A DNA stretch of 64,000 nucleotides from Zymoseptoria tritici IPO323. Taxonomy: Eukaryota; Ascomycota; Dothideomycetes; Mycosphaerellales; Mycosphaerellaceae. Each line of letters opens with the position of its first letter. Position 1 is the first letter of the stretch. The position numbers and the translations under genes are program-made. Below, one piece after another: positions 10,690 to 19,269 of the stretch. The stretch covers positions 310,001 through 374,000 of the forward strand of contig NC_018204.1 in NCBI RefSeq assembly GCF_000219625.1, read 5' to 3'. A model generated the notes under the pieces. That model was not told the DNA's origin. It saw only the letters and a program-made list of their open reading frames with translations, and made no database searches.

Positions 10690-11753
10690 GCCTCTTCTTC
10701 CCGGCACGTCCCCTGACTTCGGATCCGTCTGGCTAGCCCCGGACGGTCTGTCTATTCTGAGACTGCTGATCTGGCACAGCCGATGCCGCATCATCACAGT
10801 GTTGTTCCTGGCGCTCTGTTCAAGTTCGTACAAGGGTTGTCGCATACACACCCTGTCCACCGTCCGTTGCCCTTGATAGATCATTTCCTGTCCCAAGGAC
10901 TCTTCGACCTCTTCTGTTGTCAAACTCGGGTCCGACAGCCAAAGCATCATTCTAAACTCTCCGGCTTGTTAGCTGCGGCTGCGATAGTCCCTCCTGCAAG
11001 AAGGCTACCTTATGGTTCGATCTGAATCGACAAATGTACCAGGCCTTACATTGTACTTTGCGGTCCGGTCCAACCCTTGCCTCGGCTGTATCCTTCTGCG
11101 TCGGCACATGCGCGTACGATCTTCTCATTGACCCCGACGCCATCGGTGCTGGTCTGCCCGACGATCAGAACCAGACTCAGACGCTAGATTTGTGGAAGGC
11201 CGCGAGGGTCCAACTCAACTGCCTCGAGTCGACGGCGGGTCGCATGGCCGGCACAGAAGCCGTTCGTCGCATCTTTGGATGTCTGATGGTTCGAGATCTA
11301 GTGAAGGTCACGAACCCGAGAGCCCGACCAGAGCAAACCGACGATGTCGGCTTCGGCGAGAAGATTAACAGCCTCATCGCGGAGTCCGATGGTGCTGGCG
11401 AAGAAGCTCAGTCTGGATTTGGAATTCATGCCGCGGTGACGAGGAACCCCAGCTAACATTGTTGCAGTCTGAAGAACATGTCGCCACCACAGTTCCGCGT
11501 CGTCGTTCGGACCTCACTCCAGGAATTTCAAGATTTTGCGAATCTGCTGTTGTTGCTGCGGCGGCGATCTCCGGGGTATCCTCAAAGTGTTCATCCAAAA
11601 GTCCTTCGTACTTATGCGCAAGTCTCTGCGCATTCGCATAATTGGGAGCAGGCAATTTCCCGCGGCTTCCTAGCCCGCGAGGCGATCGCTCAAGCTCCCT
11701 ATGCCTGCGGCTTCGACCCAAGTATGCGCCAGAATTTCCATGGTACCGTCTAG
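10690..11753 (+). pseudogene. Broken membrane-associated gene, at least three frameshifts
   Basis: Protein-like segments run in order on the plus strand but change frame: FGSVWLAPDGLSILRLLIWH (10715-10780), VVPGALFKFVQGLSHTHPVH through KHHSKLSGLLAAAAIVPPAR (10800-11000), GYLMVRSESTNVPGLTLYFA and CLGCILLRRHMRV (11005-11115), then IDPDAIGAGLPDDQNQTQTL through RMAGTEAVRRIFGCLMVRDL (11128-11380). A textbook intron end (CAGCTAACATTGTTGCAG, to 11466) leads to MSPPQFRVVVRTSLQEFQDF. An in-frame TGA follows RVRSSH. The order and one-strand consistency argue for a single ancestral gene of about 330 residues. Family not recognised. Confidence 0.5.
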
Positions 11754-11759
11754 CATGCG

Positions 11760-12380
11760 ATTTGAATGCGGCCAGAGGAGAAACAGTCGGCGACTTTGAT
11801 CCACGGGACTAGATTCGACACATTTCCTGTCTTCTGGAAGCGTTCGGCGAACAGCATTTCTCACAGTCCAGGTCGGTACACACCTACGTGAAGATCGGTG
11901 ATCGGATTCTCCTGCTGAGCCTTCGTCCTCGGCCACTTCCAGCTCCCAGCAGCTGTTCGATCCGGGCGATATGGGCAGGAGACTGATAACGAAAGCGCGA
12001 GATGAGCTCGATGCCGAGACAGGACATGCTAGTGCGACAACCTCGTGGTCCTGAAAGTGGACGAGGTGGATTCGGATTCGCTAGTCGTGGTGGTATGACT
12101 GGGCCTTAAAGTGGAAGGACTACCCTCAACAACAACCACGGCCACTGTGAAATACCCGACTGCGGTCGCCCGGCATGAAGGTGCCGCTGTTTAGCTACTC
12201 GGGTTCTTCTCCTCCCTCTCCGAGCGTGTCGGACCCCCCCTGCGGAATGGCCATGCAGTAGTTATACTCGAGGAAGAAAGCTGCGCTGTACTGGGTCTCA
12301 CATGACGATCTTCAGGATCTCACCTCTGCAACACTGCCTAGACAACCTGCGACCAGGATGCAAGCGAAAAGGAGCGCAGC
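11760..12380. other. No gene identified
   Basis: Only short frames on both strands. An eight-C run at about 12233-12240 is the one local peculiarity. Confidence 0.35.
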
Positions 12381-12383
12381 GAT

Positions 12384-12972
12384 GTGCAGGACGGCGAGCG
12401 GAGCATCGAGCCTCGCGACGCACCCGACGCGGCCGATTTGGACGAGGACGCAGGATGCGACGAAAAGGAGCCATTGGCACCAGTGCTTGATCAAAGCGGA
12501 TGGATTTTGGCAAAGCCGCTAGTCGCGCCTTTCTCACCACGACATCTTCCTCTCCGCCCGCTCACCTCCGAACAACAACGAAGCAATCACCCTGATTTCC
12601 GATCGTACGGCCTCGCTTGATCCATCCCGTCGCCAGCTGCGTAGGCCTCAAATGTCGAGCCCGCAGGCAGTGACTACTTCTCCGAAACGTTTGGCACTAT
12701 GGCTCAGTCCGAGCCGAGCGGCACTTTGCATAAGAGGTTGGTCGCCGGGGCTACAAAACTCGGCGAAGAGGATTTGGAGAGATCGAGGAGAAAGGAGGAA
12801 AATACGTCGCGTGGCTGATGATCGTGGCTGCCGTCGCAGGGCCAAGGGTGATGCAGTTGAGACATACCGGCAGGAATTGGAAGCAGCAGACATTGAGGTT
12901 GCGCGCCCACGGAGCACATCGCGCACAAGAGCATGGAGCCCATCAGCAGCAGCACTACCTTCTACAGCATAA
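12384..12972 (+). pseudogene. Fragments of a charged plus-strand protein
   Basis: The first plus segment (12384-12620) reads EPRDAPDAADLDEDAGCDEK and EPLAPVLDQSGWILAKPLV. A second frame from about 12655 reads EPAGSDYFSETFGTMAQSEP and LVAGATKLGEEDLERSRRKE to a TGA near 12817. A third frame resumes at once with AKGDAVETYRQELEAADIEV to the stop at 12970. The last two are probably one gene with a frameshift. No start, domain or family is recognised, and the link to the first segment is a guess. Confidence 0.35.
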
Positions 12973-13029
12973 GGTCTCCTTTAGCACCACGAAGAGTGGA
13001 TCTCGTCGCTACCACTGTTTGCTCAGCAG

Positions 13030-13860
13030 CTCCAGCAACTTCTGGATCTCCGCGCACGAACGGCGCCATATTTGACGCATCGTCCATATAATTGCGCCCA
13101 CCAAACGCCCCCAGACATCAAGACGCCAGGTTGCATCGTTTCAGCGAGTGGAGCATACCGCGATATGGAGTGCGCCAGCTCCAATTGCTGCTTTTGAACG
13201 CCATTGTAAATAACTGCCAGAGGCCAATGGTATACGACTCGAGTCGGGCAAGTTCCGTTTCCTGAAGATCTGTGTCTCCTCATCGTGGAGCATCGCCATG
13301 CACTACTACCAATGCAGCATTTTGTGTCTGGAGAATGTCTCTCCGCGGATTCGTAGTTCTGCGTGACCAAATACAACCCTGAGGATTTGCGCATAGATCT
13401 CCCTCCTCCCTCTTCGCCCAGGCATTCGAGCAAAGGCCGGCCTTGTGTTAAGACCGACAGATACCACTGGCACGCAGAAAACTACTGTCTCATTGCTCTT
13501 ACAGCGCAGAAGAGAAGCGCCGCCATCTGCTCGACCTGCGAACCTTAGACAACAGCCGTGGCAGCTGTTCCACGGCCTCGTTACTCACCTCGCTCATCGC
13601 CACCCCAATTGCATGAACCTCGAAAGCACAACGACTATATTTCCTGGCAACCTCTCCGAGACAAAGACAGAACCAGGTCTGCGTTCTCAACACTCCACGG
13701 CTACTCCACGCGTGGATGTCAGCAGCAGGACCACATCTCGTCATCTTGACCGAAGTCGAAAAGTGTGCCACTGGGTACGCACACCGTCAATCGCGATGTA
13801 CCAACAAAGCTACACGTCACCACTAACAGCCGACCAACAGCGCAGAAATCAGCTAGGTCT
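13030..13860. other. Coding-like fragments flanking the hAT insertion site
   Basis: The plus strand has a long frame to 13867 (LESTTTIFPGNLSETKTEPG, SYTSPLTADQQRRNQLGLR) that stops just inside the target duplication. A competing frame (PRKHNDYISWQPLRDKDRTR) also looks protein-like. The minus strand across 13023-13433 is open as well. The transposon may have landed in or beside an already degenerate gene. No family recognised. Confidence 0.3.
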
Positions 13861-13862
13861 AC

Positions 13863-13870
13863 GATAGCAC
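13863..13870. repeat. hAT target-site duplication, left copy
   Basis: GATAGCAC lies directly outside the left terminus and is repeated exactly at 17566-17573. Eight base pairs is the diagnostic duplication length of hAT transposases. Confidence 0.92.
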
Positions 13871-13892
13871 CAGTGAGCTTGTTGGATTGGAT
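13871..13892 (+). repeat. hAT terminal inverted repeat, left
   Basis: The 22-bp sequence begins CAGTGAGCTTG and is identical to the reverse complement of 17544-17565. The CAG(T/G)G start is typical of hAT ends. Confidence 0.93.
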
Positions 13893-13909
13893 GGCGTTGG
13901 ATTCGAGGT

Positions 13910-15255
13910 CACTTCCAATCTAATCCATTAAGGATCTAATAGTGCCATTAGATATCCAGTCCAAATAAGGCAATCTAATAAGGATCCAAAGGTGTTGTTA
14001 GCTATGTTGTAGCCTAAGGTGTATTGTATAGTGTTATATGCTTGCTATTGCCCTTATTAACTATATAGTTCCTTACTCTAGCTTAAGGAGTCTGCTACCG
14101 TTATTAACATAAATAACTGCTAGAATAACTACTCTCTTAGCTGCGTTATTATGTTGTTGTGTACCTTATCCTTATTATTAAATGCCGGTGTTGTAACTCC
14201 TCCTCTTATCTTAATAGGAGGTCTATATACGCTACGAAGGAAGGCATAAGCCTTAATAATGTCGCTACTAAGCTATAAACGGCGGTAGGTAATTATATCT
14301 CTGCCGCTACTAAAGGATCGTTCGGGGTTGTCGCTTATTAAAGGGATCGAGAGGTAGTCGAATGCTATACGTAAGAGATTCGGCTATTGTATCCGGCGTA
14401 CGTACTACTATGTAAGGACGTCGAATAGAGCGACTACTAGATTATATTTACCGGCGGCGTTATATTAAGGGTCTAGCAGTAGATTAGCTAATAGGTATTT
14501 AGTTAGTTTATTAAGAGCGACTCCGGCCGCTCTATAAGAAGTCTTAAGGCGCTTAAAGTTACGTATACGACTCTGTATACTATCTTCTACTAGTAGTAGT
14601 GCTAGAGCTATTATGTAAGCCGCTATAAAGATGCCCTTATAGTTATTAGTCTAGAGCTTAGTTACTTGCTCGTAAACTATAGAAGCCTAGCTAGCCTAAG
14701 ACTCCTACGTCTATTAGCCCTTAAACTACTACTTCTTAAGGAGCGGATTAAGGTAGACTACGGCAAAGAGGATCGGTATATTATCGCAGAGGGTGTAGTA
14801 CTTCTTAATCTTATACTAGGCGTAGTTGTAGTTGTCTAAGAGATACTAGAAGGACTTGTCGCTAGCCGCTTCTTCGCTAAATTCGATACGGAAGTTGTCT
14901 ATAGTATCTAAAAGGAAGCTAATAGTCGGATACTAGTTATAGAGCGAGCGCTAATTGCCTTACGAGTCGATTATAGCTACCTCGAAGGTAGCTAGAGCGT
15001 CGTAAATTCGATTTAGTTGCTTCTAGTGTTGTGCCTTTATCCGGTTATCCTTTAAACTTGCCTCGCCCTTATGTTCCTTTAGCTAGCCCTTTACAAACCG
15101 CTTAATCCTCTCTTATAGCTCGAGAGCTCTCGTAATTATATAGTAGGTCGAGTTCTAGCGTATGTCGTTGTCTTAGATAAGCTAGTAGAAGAAGGAAGGT
15201 GTTAGTAAGGGCTATAAGAAACAAGGTTTCTAGCGGACTCTCTGCGTCCAAGTAT
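13910..15255. other. RIP block, left half of the hAT element
   Basis: CTA, TTA, GTA and TAG words dominate while CA and TG are scarce. Every frame is closed by frequent TAG and TAA. Composition becomes normal immediately outside the element. Confidence 0.85.
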
Positions 15256-15319
15256 GTGCACGAGGTAGAAGGAATAGAGGTATATATTCACGGATTTTAG
15301 AATAGTACTGTTAGAATAG

Positions 15320-15400
15320 CGTTTTAGCCGATTGGAAAGAGCGTTTGAATCTCGCTCTCTAACGGAAGGCCGCGGGTTCAATTCTCTTTTTGCCTATCTT
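15320..15400 (+). other. tRNA-like A-box/B-box pair (SINE head?)
   Basis: TAGCCGATTGGAAAG (15325-15339) resembles a Pol III A box, and GCGGGTTCAATTC (15372-15384) a B box. Spacing is tRNA-like and is followed by T-runs (CTCTTTTTGCC, CTTTTTTCTT). A GAGCG...CGCTC stem lies between them. The acceptor stem does not pair, so this is not a functional tRNA gene. It fits a decayed tRNA or a tRNA-derived SINE. Confidence 0.3.
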
Positions 15401-15450
15401 TTTTCTTCTGCCGTAGAAGCACGAAAAGGGAGCTTACATTGCCCGAGGTA

Positions 15451-15840
15451 AGAATGTGCGAGAATGCGACGGTACGAGAATGCAACAGTGCGAGAATGCG
15501 ACGGTGCGAGAATGCGACGGTGCGAGAATGCGACGGTGCGAGAATGCGACGGTGCGAGAATGCGACGGTGCGAGAATGCGACGGTGCGAGAATGCGACGG
15601 TGCGAGAATGCGACGGTGCGAGAATGCGACGGTGCGAGAATGCGACGGTGCGAGAATGCGACGGTGCGAGAATGCGACGGTGCGAGAATGCGACGGTGCG
15701 AGAATGCGACGGTGCGAGAATGCGACGGTGCGAGAATGCGACGGTGCGAGAATGCGAGAATGCGACGGTGCGAGAATGCGACGGTGCGAGAATGCGACGG
15801 TGCGAGAATGCGACAGTGCGAGAATGCGACGATGCGACGA
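15451..15840. repeat. 16-bp minisatellite, about 24 copies
   Basis: The unit is AGAATGCGACGGTGCG, nearly invariant, with variants at the two edges and one shortened copy near 15745. Sixteen is not a multiple of three, so three units encode one 16-residue period, and all three plus frames spell the same rotating peptide (ATVRECDGARMRRCEN). The minus strand similarly gives ILAPSHSRTVAFSHRR. These long frames are by-products of the repeat and I do not call them genes. Confidence 0.95.
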
Positions 15841-15984
15841 CTAATCAAAAGTGAGCTTTGATGGACCCCTCTTTTTGTTAGGAAAACCAATGAAAAGAGA
15901 CCTTTGAAAGATCCCTGCCGGTGGAAGAAGACGGCTGTGGTCTTTGATAGAACTGGCACTCGTACCTCGTGCAATAAGGTTAAA

Positions 15985-17390
15985 GATTAAGGGGTCGGCG
16001 GGAGCGCGGTAGCGGAAAGTCCCTTACGCGGGCCGCGTACGGGGGCTAATTATAAATTCGGAAATTAGCTAGTATAGACCTACTTTAGAAACTTACCTTT
16101 AGCTTGTCGAATTGCTCTAAAACTCTACTAATAACAACACCTACGAATCGCTTAATCCTCTACGGCGATCCTCGAATAAACCGTACTATATTATAGAGTA
16201 TACTAACCGGCCCTCTCGTAGCCTAGAAAGCGTCTATAGCGTCTACCGCTCCCTTCTTTACCTTAGCCTCTAGCGCCGCTAACGCCTTACTAGCTCTAGC
16301 GCCGAGTAACAACGCCCTCGCATATAGATTCGTAATATAGCTAAGGCAGCGTAGTCTACGTAACAGCCGCTACTTCGTAGTCTAGTATAGGTAGAGCTCC
16401 TTTAGGATTAGGTCTACGACGGCTATATTAGTGCTAATGTTGTCGTACATAAAGTATCCGATGTTCCGCTAGAGGTTATATTCGCTAATTACCTCTATAA
16501 GAGCCGTAGCCTCGTTCTTAGTAGACTTCGCACTATACGTTCTTCTAAATACTAACAGCCGAGTCCTTCGAGTCCCTCTACTATCGACGAAGTAAGCGAA
16601 CACGCTAAGGATCGAGTAGTTGTCAGGGCTCGTCTAGCTATTAAAGGACAGGTGTATCTTACTAATAGAGTCTCTTAGTTCTCGCTACACCGCAACCTTC
16701 TTATTCGTATACGCTTCTATTATCTACCCTCGAATCGTCGATGCCGTACGCGGTAGAAACCCCCCTATTAAAGAGCTAAGGAATATAATAAGATCGCGGA
16801 AGTATTAGTTCTTAACTATCCGGAAGGCAATATAGTAATATACTATCTAGCGCACGAGAAGGCTCTTAAATTCGTTTATACTATAGTCCTTAGTAAGCTG
16901 CTAGTATACTATACTACTAGCGAACGAGCTCTTAATGCTTCTACCTCCGACAATTAGCTTACTAGTAATCCGGTTAAGCTAGTGTTTAGTCTCTAAATAA
17001 TTAAGAGTAGGGCTGTTGCTATTATTACATGTTAGAAGCACTTGCTCTATGCTAGCTACCTTATAGTAGTAGCAATAGTAGTACTTCCTTAAGTCCTTTA
17101 TATATAACAACGCCTTACCGGACCTCTAGATTAGTAACTTGCCCTTACGAGTCTTGTTGCATAGCGTAGTAATAACAGCATAGCGTGTATATTTACTACT
17201 CCGGATCTAGAAGGTTTCCTTACGAAGAGCTAGATTAAATCGAGGGCTCGTCTTATAGAGCGTAACATAGTCGGTAACCTTGCTACTCGGTCCGAACAAC
17301 GAGAATAGAAGCATTATAAGAGCATAAGGATAATAATAGCGATAATAGATATAGAGATAACTACACCTTTAAGGTCGCAGAGTCTTTAAC
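15985..17390. other. RIP block, right half of the hAT element
   Basis: It has the same TpA-rich, CpA/TpG-poor composition as the left half. It stops near 17390, where the subterminal ATCCAATCC repeats start and keep normal CA content. Confidence 0.85.
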
Positions 17391-17543
17391 ATGCCGTGCA
17401 ACAACAACCCCTACAGCCCTACACTATTAGCAATCTAATTAGCAATGGATTGGTAGTGAACAACACCTCCAATCCATCCAACAACGACGATATAGTAATC
17501 CAACACCGCCAAATCAATCTATTGCCAATCCAATCCAACAAGG

Positions 17544-17565
17544 ATCCAATCCAACAAGCTCACTG
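17544..17565 (-). repeat. hAT terminal inverted repeat, right
   Basis: Perfect 22-bp inversion of 13871-13892, ending ...AAGCTCACTG. Confidence 0.93.
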
Positions 17566-17573
17566 GATAGCAC
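17566..17573. repeat. hAT target-site duplication, right copy
   Basis: GATAGCAC, identical to 13863-13870. Confidence 0.92.
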
Positions 17574-18015
17574 CTTGCTCGATGTGTCGTGAGACCGAGT
17601 CTAGACGAACGTCAACGCCGAGCTCGCTTACTTCGATGACCCCAGGATTCCTAACAACACCTTTCACAACCACCATATCGATTGACTGATTCTCAGCGAC
17701 CGATGTGTCGTGGAGTGGATATACACTTCCGACCGAGCTCAGTGTCCCAATAGGCCGGAGTCAAGTTCCAGCTCGACGCCGAATACGAGAAATTTGCGCT
17801 GCAAGTCCCGTGAAGCGGCAAAGCAGAGGCACAGCTCCCACGTGCCGCGTAGGCGCGGCGAGATCGATCGCCGAAGGTGTTGCTCTGGCCGCCATTTTCA
17901 TCCGTACAACTCATCACAAACATGGCCATCGTGCAGATGCAAAAAAACGAGGGTCGTGTCACCCATCGAAACCGTCCCGCGCCAGAAATTGAGTCCTGGG
18001 ATCGTTCAGACCCTT

Positions 18016-18818
18016 TCACTGGGAGGTGGATGTGCAGCACTTCTCCGAAAAGATATTCCAGGGGTAATTCCCCGAGCGATCATCTCGCATACCGGCAATT
18101 CTGTCACGCAAGAAGTCGGCCCTGCTGAGCACTGCAATGCAAGTCCATTGCCTAGATCCAGCAAATGCGCCAGCGTATTCCTGGCCTAGCTGAACAAGGA
18201 AGCGTTTCTAGTATCGGCGGCGCCGACGGACGACCTTGACCGGGTGAATATGAATGGAGATTTTGTTCTATACCTCTGGAGCGACCTTTGCGATCTCGCG
18301 AGCCAGTGCTGGCAGGTTGATGTCCCGCATGCGCCGCTCATCGTTAGCATGCTACTTCGCAAACTCCGGAGCCGTCTGTCTGATTTCCATGCGCGAGAAC
18401 GCTTCGTCACCGGCCTTGAGCTTCTCGGACACTTGGTGACGAACGCACTAGCAGAGCTTGAGGATATACCCGTCCTCGACGAAGAGGCTGTATGGCACAT
18501 GTGCGCGGAGGTTCTCGAAGTTGCACTCAGGGTCATCCGCCGGAACGCTGTGCGCAAGCCGAGGCAGGATTTCGTGCAGTCGGGGCAAGAAGTCCGCCTG
18601 CTTGCGGCCAGCTTTGGATGCTCTGCGTGTTTTTGGCGGCTCCCGCGGCTCCTTATCCCACTCCAGTATCTCGAGGCGGTATGGTCGACGCATATGCTAC
18701 AGCACTTCTCCGGATCGACTGGCTCGGAGTTATACATCTTGAGATGCTCTTTACAGTACTCGTTGGTCACCTTGCGCCAGCAGCGAGGCCCTCGCAGACA
18801 TCGACCCTTCAAGGTCAT
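18016..18818 (-). pseudogene. Gene killed by four in-frame TAG codons
   Basis: The minus strand begins MTLKGRCLRGPRCWRKVTNE with a C-x4-C-x8-C-x2-H pattern (CLRGPRC...YCKEH) that could bind zinc. One frameshift near 18690 leads to RRPYRLEILEWDKEPREPPK...VPYSLFVEDGYILKL. From there a single frame continues for about 226 codons to TGA at 18016-18018, broken by TAG at 18448-18450, 18352-18354, 18268-18270 and 18208-18210. Between the stops the translation is clearly protein-like: HQVSEKLKAGDEAFSRMEIR, HANDERRMRDINLPALAREI, NKISIHIHPVKVVRRRRRY, KRFLVQLGQEYAGAFAGSRQ. Every TAG is explained by CAG-to-TAG. It lies 450 bp from the hAT end, so RIP spreading is a natural explanation. Family unknown, about 267 residues originally. 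Confidence 0.65.
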
Positions 18819-18903
18819 GTGGATGTTTTTGTGGTCTTCTCACGCCACGTGATCTGATGCTTTGAGAAAGACTGGCAAGGTGCACGTTTCGAGACTGGAC
18901 AAC

Positions 18904-19260
18904 ATGTTAGCTCTTACGGCCCGGGACATGCAGCAGGCGCCGAACACGATCTGCGGTACACAGGAATCAGCATGTGCACGACGTGCAAAAGCTCTCAAGC
19001 GCTGGACATCCGGAAGGAGGAAAAAGGGTCTTGCTAGAAAAGTGGAAGACGATCGTCAAGATACTAGGAGACCGACGTCGTGCTCAACAGCCACGCAGGC
19101 TATTCCTGGCTATAAAGAGCCCACTTCGGCGAACCAGAACATCAACAAGAGCGCAGCAGCTAGAAGTGACGTTGACAGTGATGTGAGCATTGAGCAAGGA
19201 CGGCGAGCGTCGGATCCTATACACGATCATTCTCCCTGTCCGCCCGTCGGTGAGGAGTAA
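18904..19260 (+). CDS. Hypothetical polar protein, 118 aa
   Basis: An ATG opens MLALTARDMQQAPNTICGTQ, and the frame closes as DVSIEQGRRASDPIHDHSPC...VGEE. It is basic in the middle (RRKKGLARK), Ser/Asp-rich at the end and predicted disordered. No motif or splice need is seen. It is divergent from the pseudogene to its left, with 85 bp between starts. It may be a small gene or a relic. Confidence 0.3.
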   Translation: MLALTARDMQQAPNTICGTQESACARRAKALKRWTSGRRKKGLARKVEDDRQDTRRPTSCSTATQAIPGYKEPTSANQNINKSAAARSDVDSDVSIEQGRRASDPIHDHSPCPPVGEE

Positions 19261-19269
19261 GAGGTCGAG

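Larger units (their letters stand above)
15257..15973. mobile_element. Possible nested non-autonomous element with minisatellite core
   Basis: TGCACGAGGTA at 15257-15267 is perfectly inverted at 15963-15973. The enclosed 717 bp separates two conserved parts of the transposase (RLRCL block and RWNSTY block). It is much less RIP-mutated than its surroundings and contains a tRNA-like box pair and a 16-bp minisatellite. A TA lies one to two bases outside each end, as for a Tc1/mariner-type target, but no longer duplication is evident. It may be a MITE or SINE that entered the hAT, or an original intron that escaped mutation. Confidence 0.4.
14200..17300 (-). pseudogene. hAT transposase pseudogene (RIP)
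   Basis: Reading the minus strand through many stop codons recovers the transposase in order. A Cys/Tyr-rich BED-finger-like segment (KALLYIKDLRKYYYCYYYK, about 17120-17065) comes first, followed by an N-terminal helix (FRDLIIFLSSLIGGF, about 16800-16760). The catalytic-core motif YFMYDNIS (about 16458) and RLRCLSYITNLYARALLLGA (about 16360-16300) follow. Next is D-IR*NSTYYIITRALEL, the conserved RWNSTY motif with TGG changed to TAG (about 15170-15120). The C-terminal dimerisation domain is FDYLSIPLISDNPERSFSSG (about 14365-14300). Stops are mostly TAG/TAA where CAG, CAA or TGG fits, the expected RIP outcome. A GTAAGT near 16100 may mark an intron; the nested insert lies just beyond it. Function, if restored, would be DNA transposition in the nucleus. 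Confidence 0.85.
13871..17565 (-). mobile_element. hAT-superfamily DNA transposon, RIP-inactivated, 3,695 bp
   Basis: The element is delimited by 22-bp perfect terminal inverted repeats (CAGTGAGCTTGTTGGATTGG plus AT at 13871-13892, inverted at 17544-17565) and a perfect 8-bp duplication GATAGCAC. TTGGATTGG-type subterminal motifs recur inside both ends, as is usual for transposase-binding sites. The interior encodes a hAT transposase on the minus strand. Most of the interior is TpA-rich and CpA/TpG-poor, so RIP has acted on it; the termini and the 15.26-15.97 kb insert are much less affected. The perfect target duplication implies that the copy has not been rearranged at its ends. Confidence 0.93.

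Noticed and set aside
15451..15840. CRISPR-like array
   Set aside because: Units are 16-bp head-to-tail copies with no spacers, in a eukaryotic genome. It is a minisatellite.
15378..15974. Large repeat protein of 198 codons on the minus strand (and 126-140 codons on plus)
   Set aside because: All frames are open because of the 16-bp period. The minus frame opens at a non-ATG codon inside an inverted-repeat end. No coding evidence.
13871..17565. LTR retrotransposon
   Set aside because: There are no direct long terminal repeats. Short inverted ends, an 8-bp duplication and hAT transposase motifs settle the class.
18244..18852. 202-codon plus-strand protein
   Set aside because: It is antisense to the decayed minus-strand gene whose continuous frame and nonsense pattern are more convincing.
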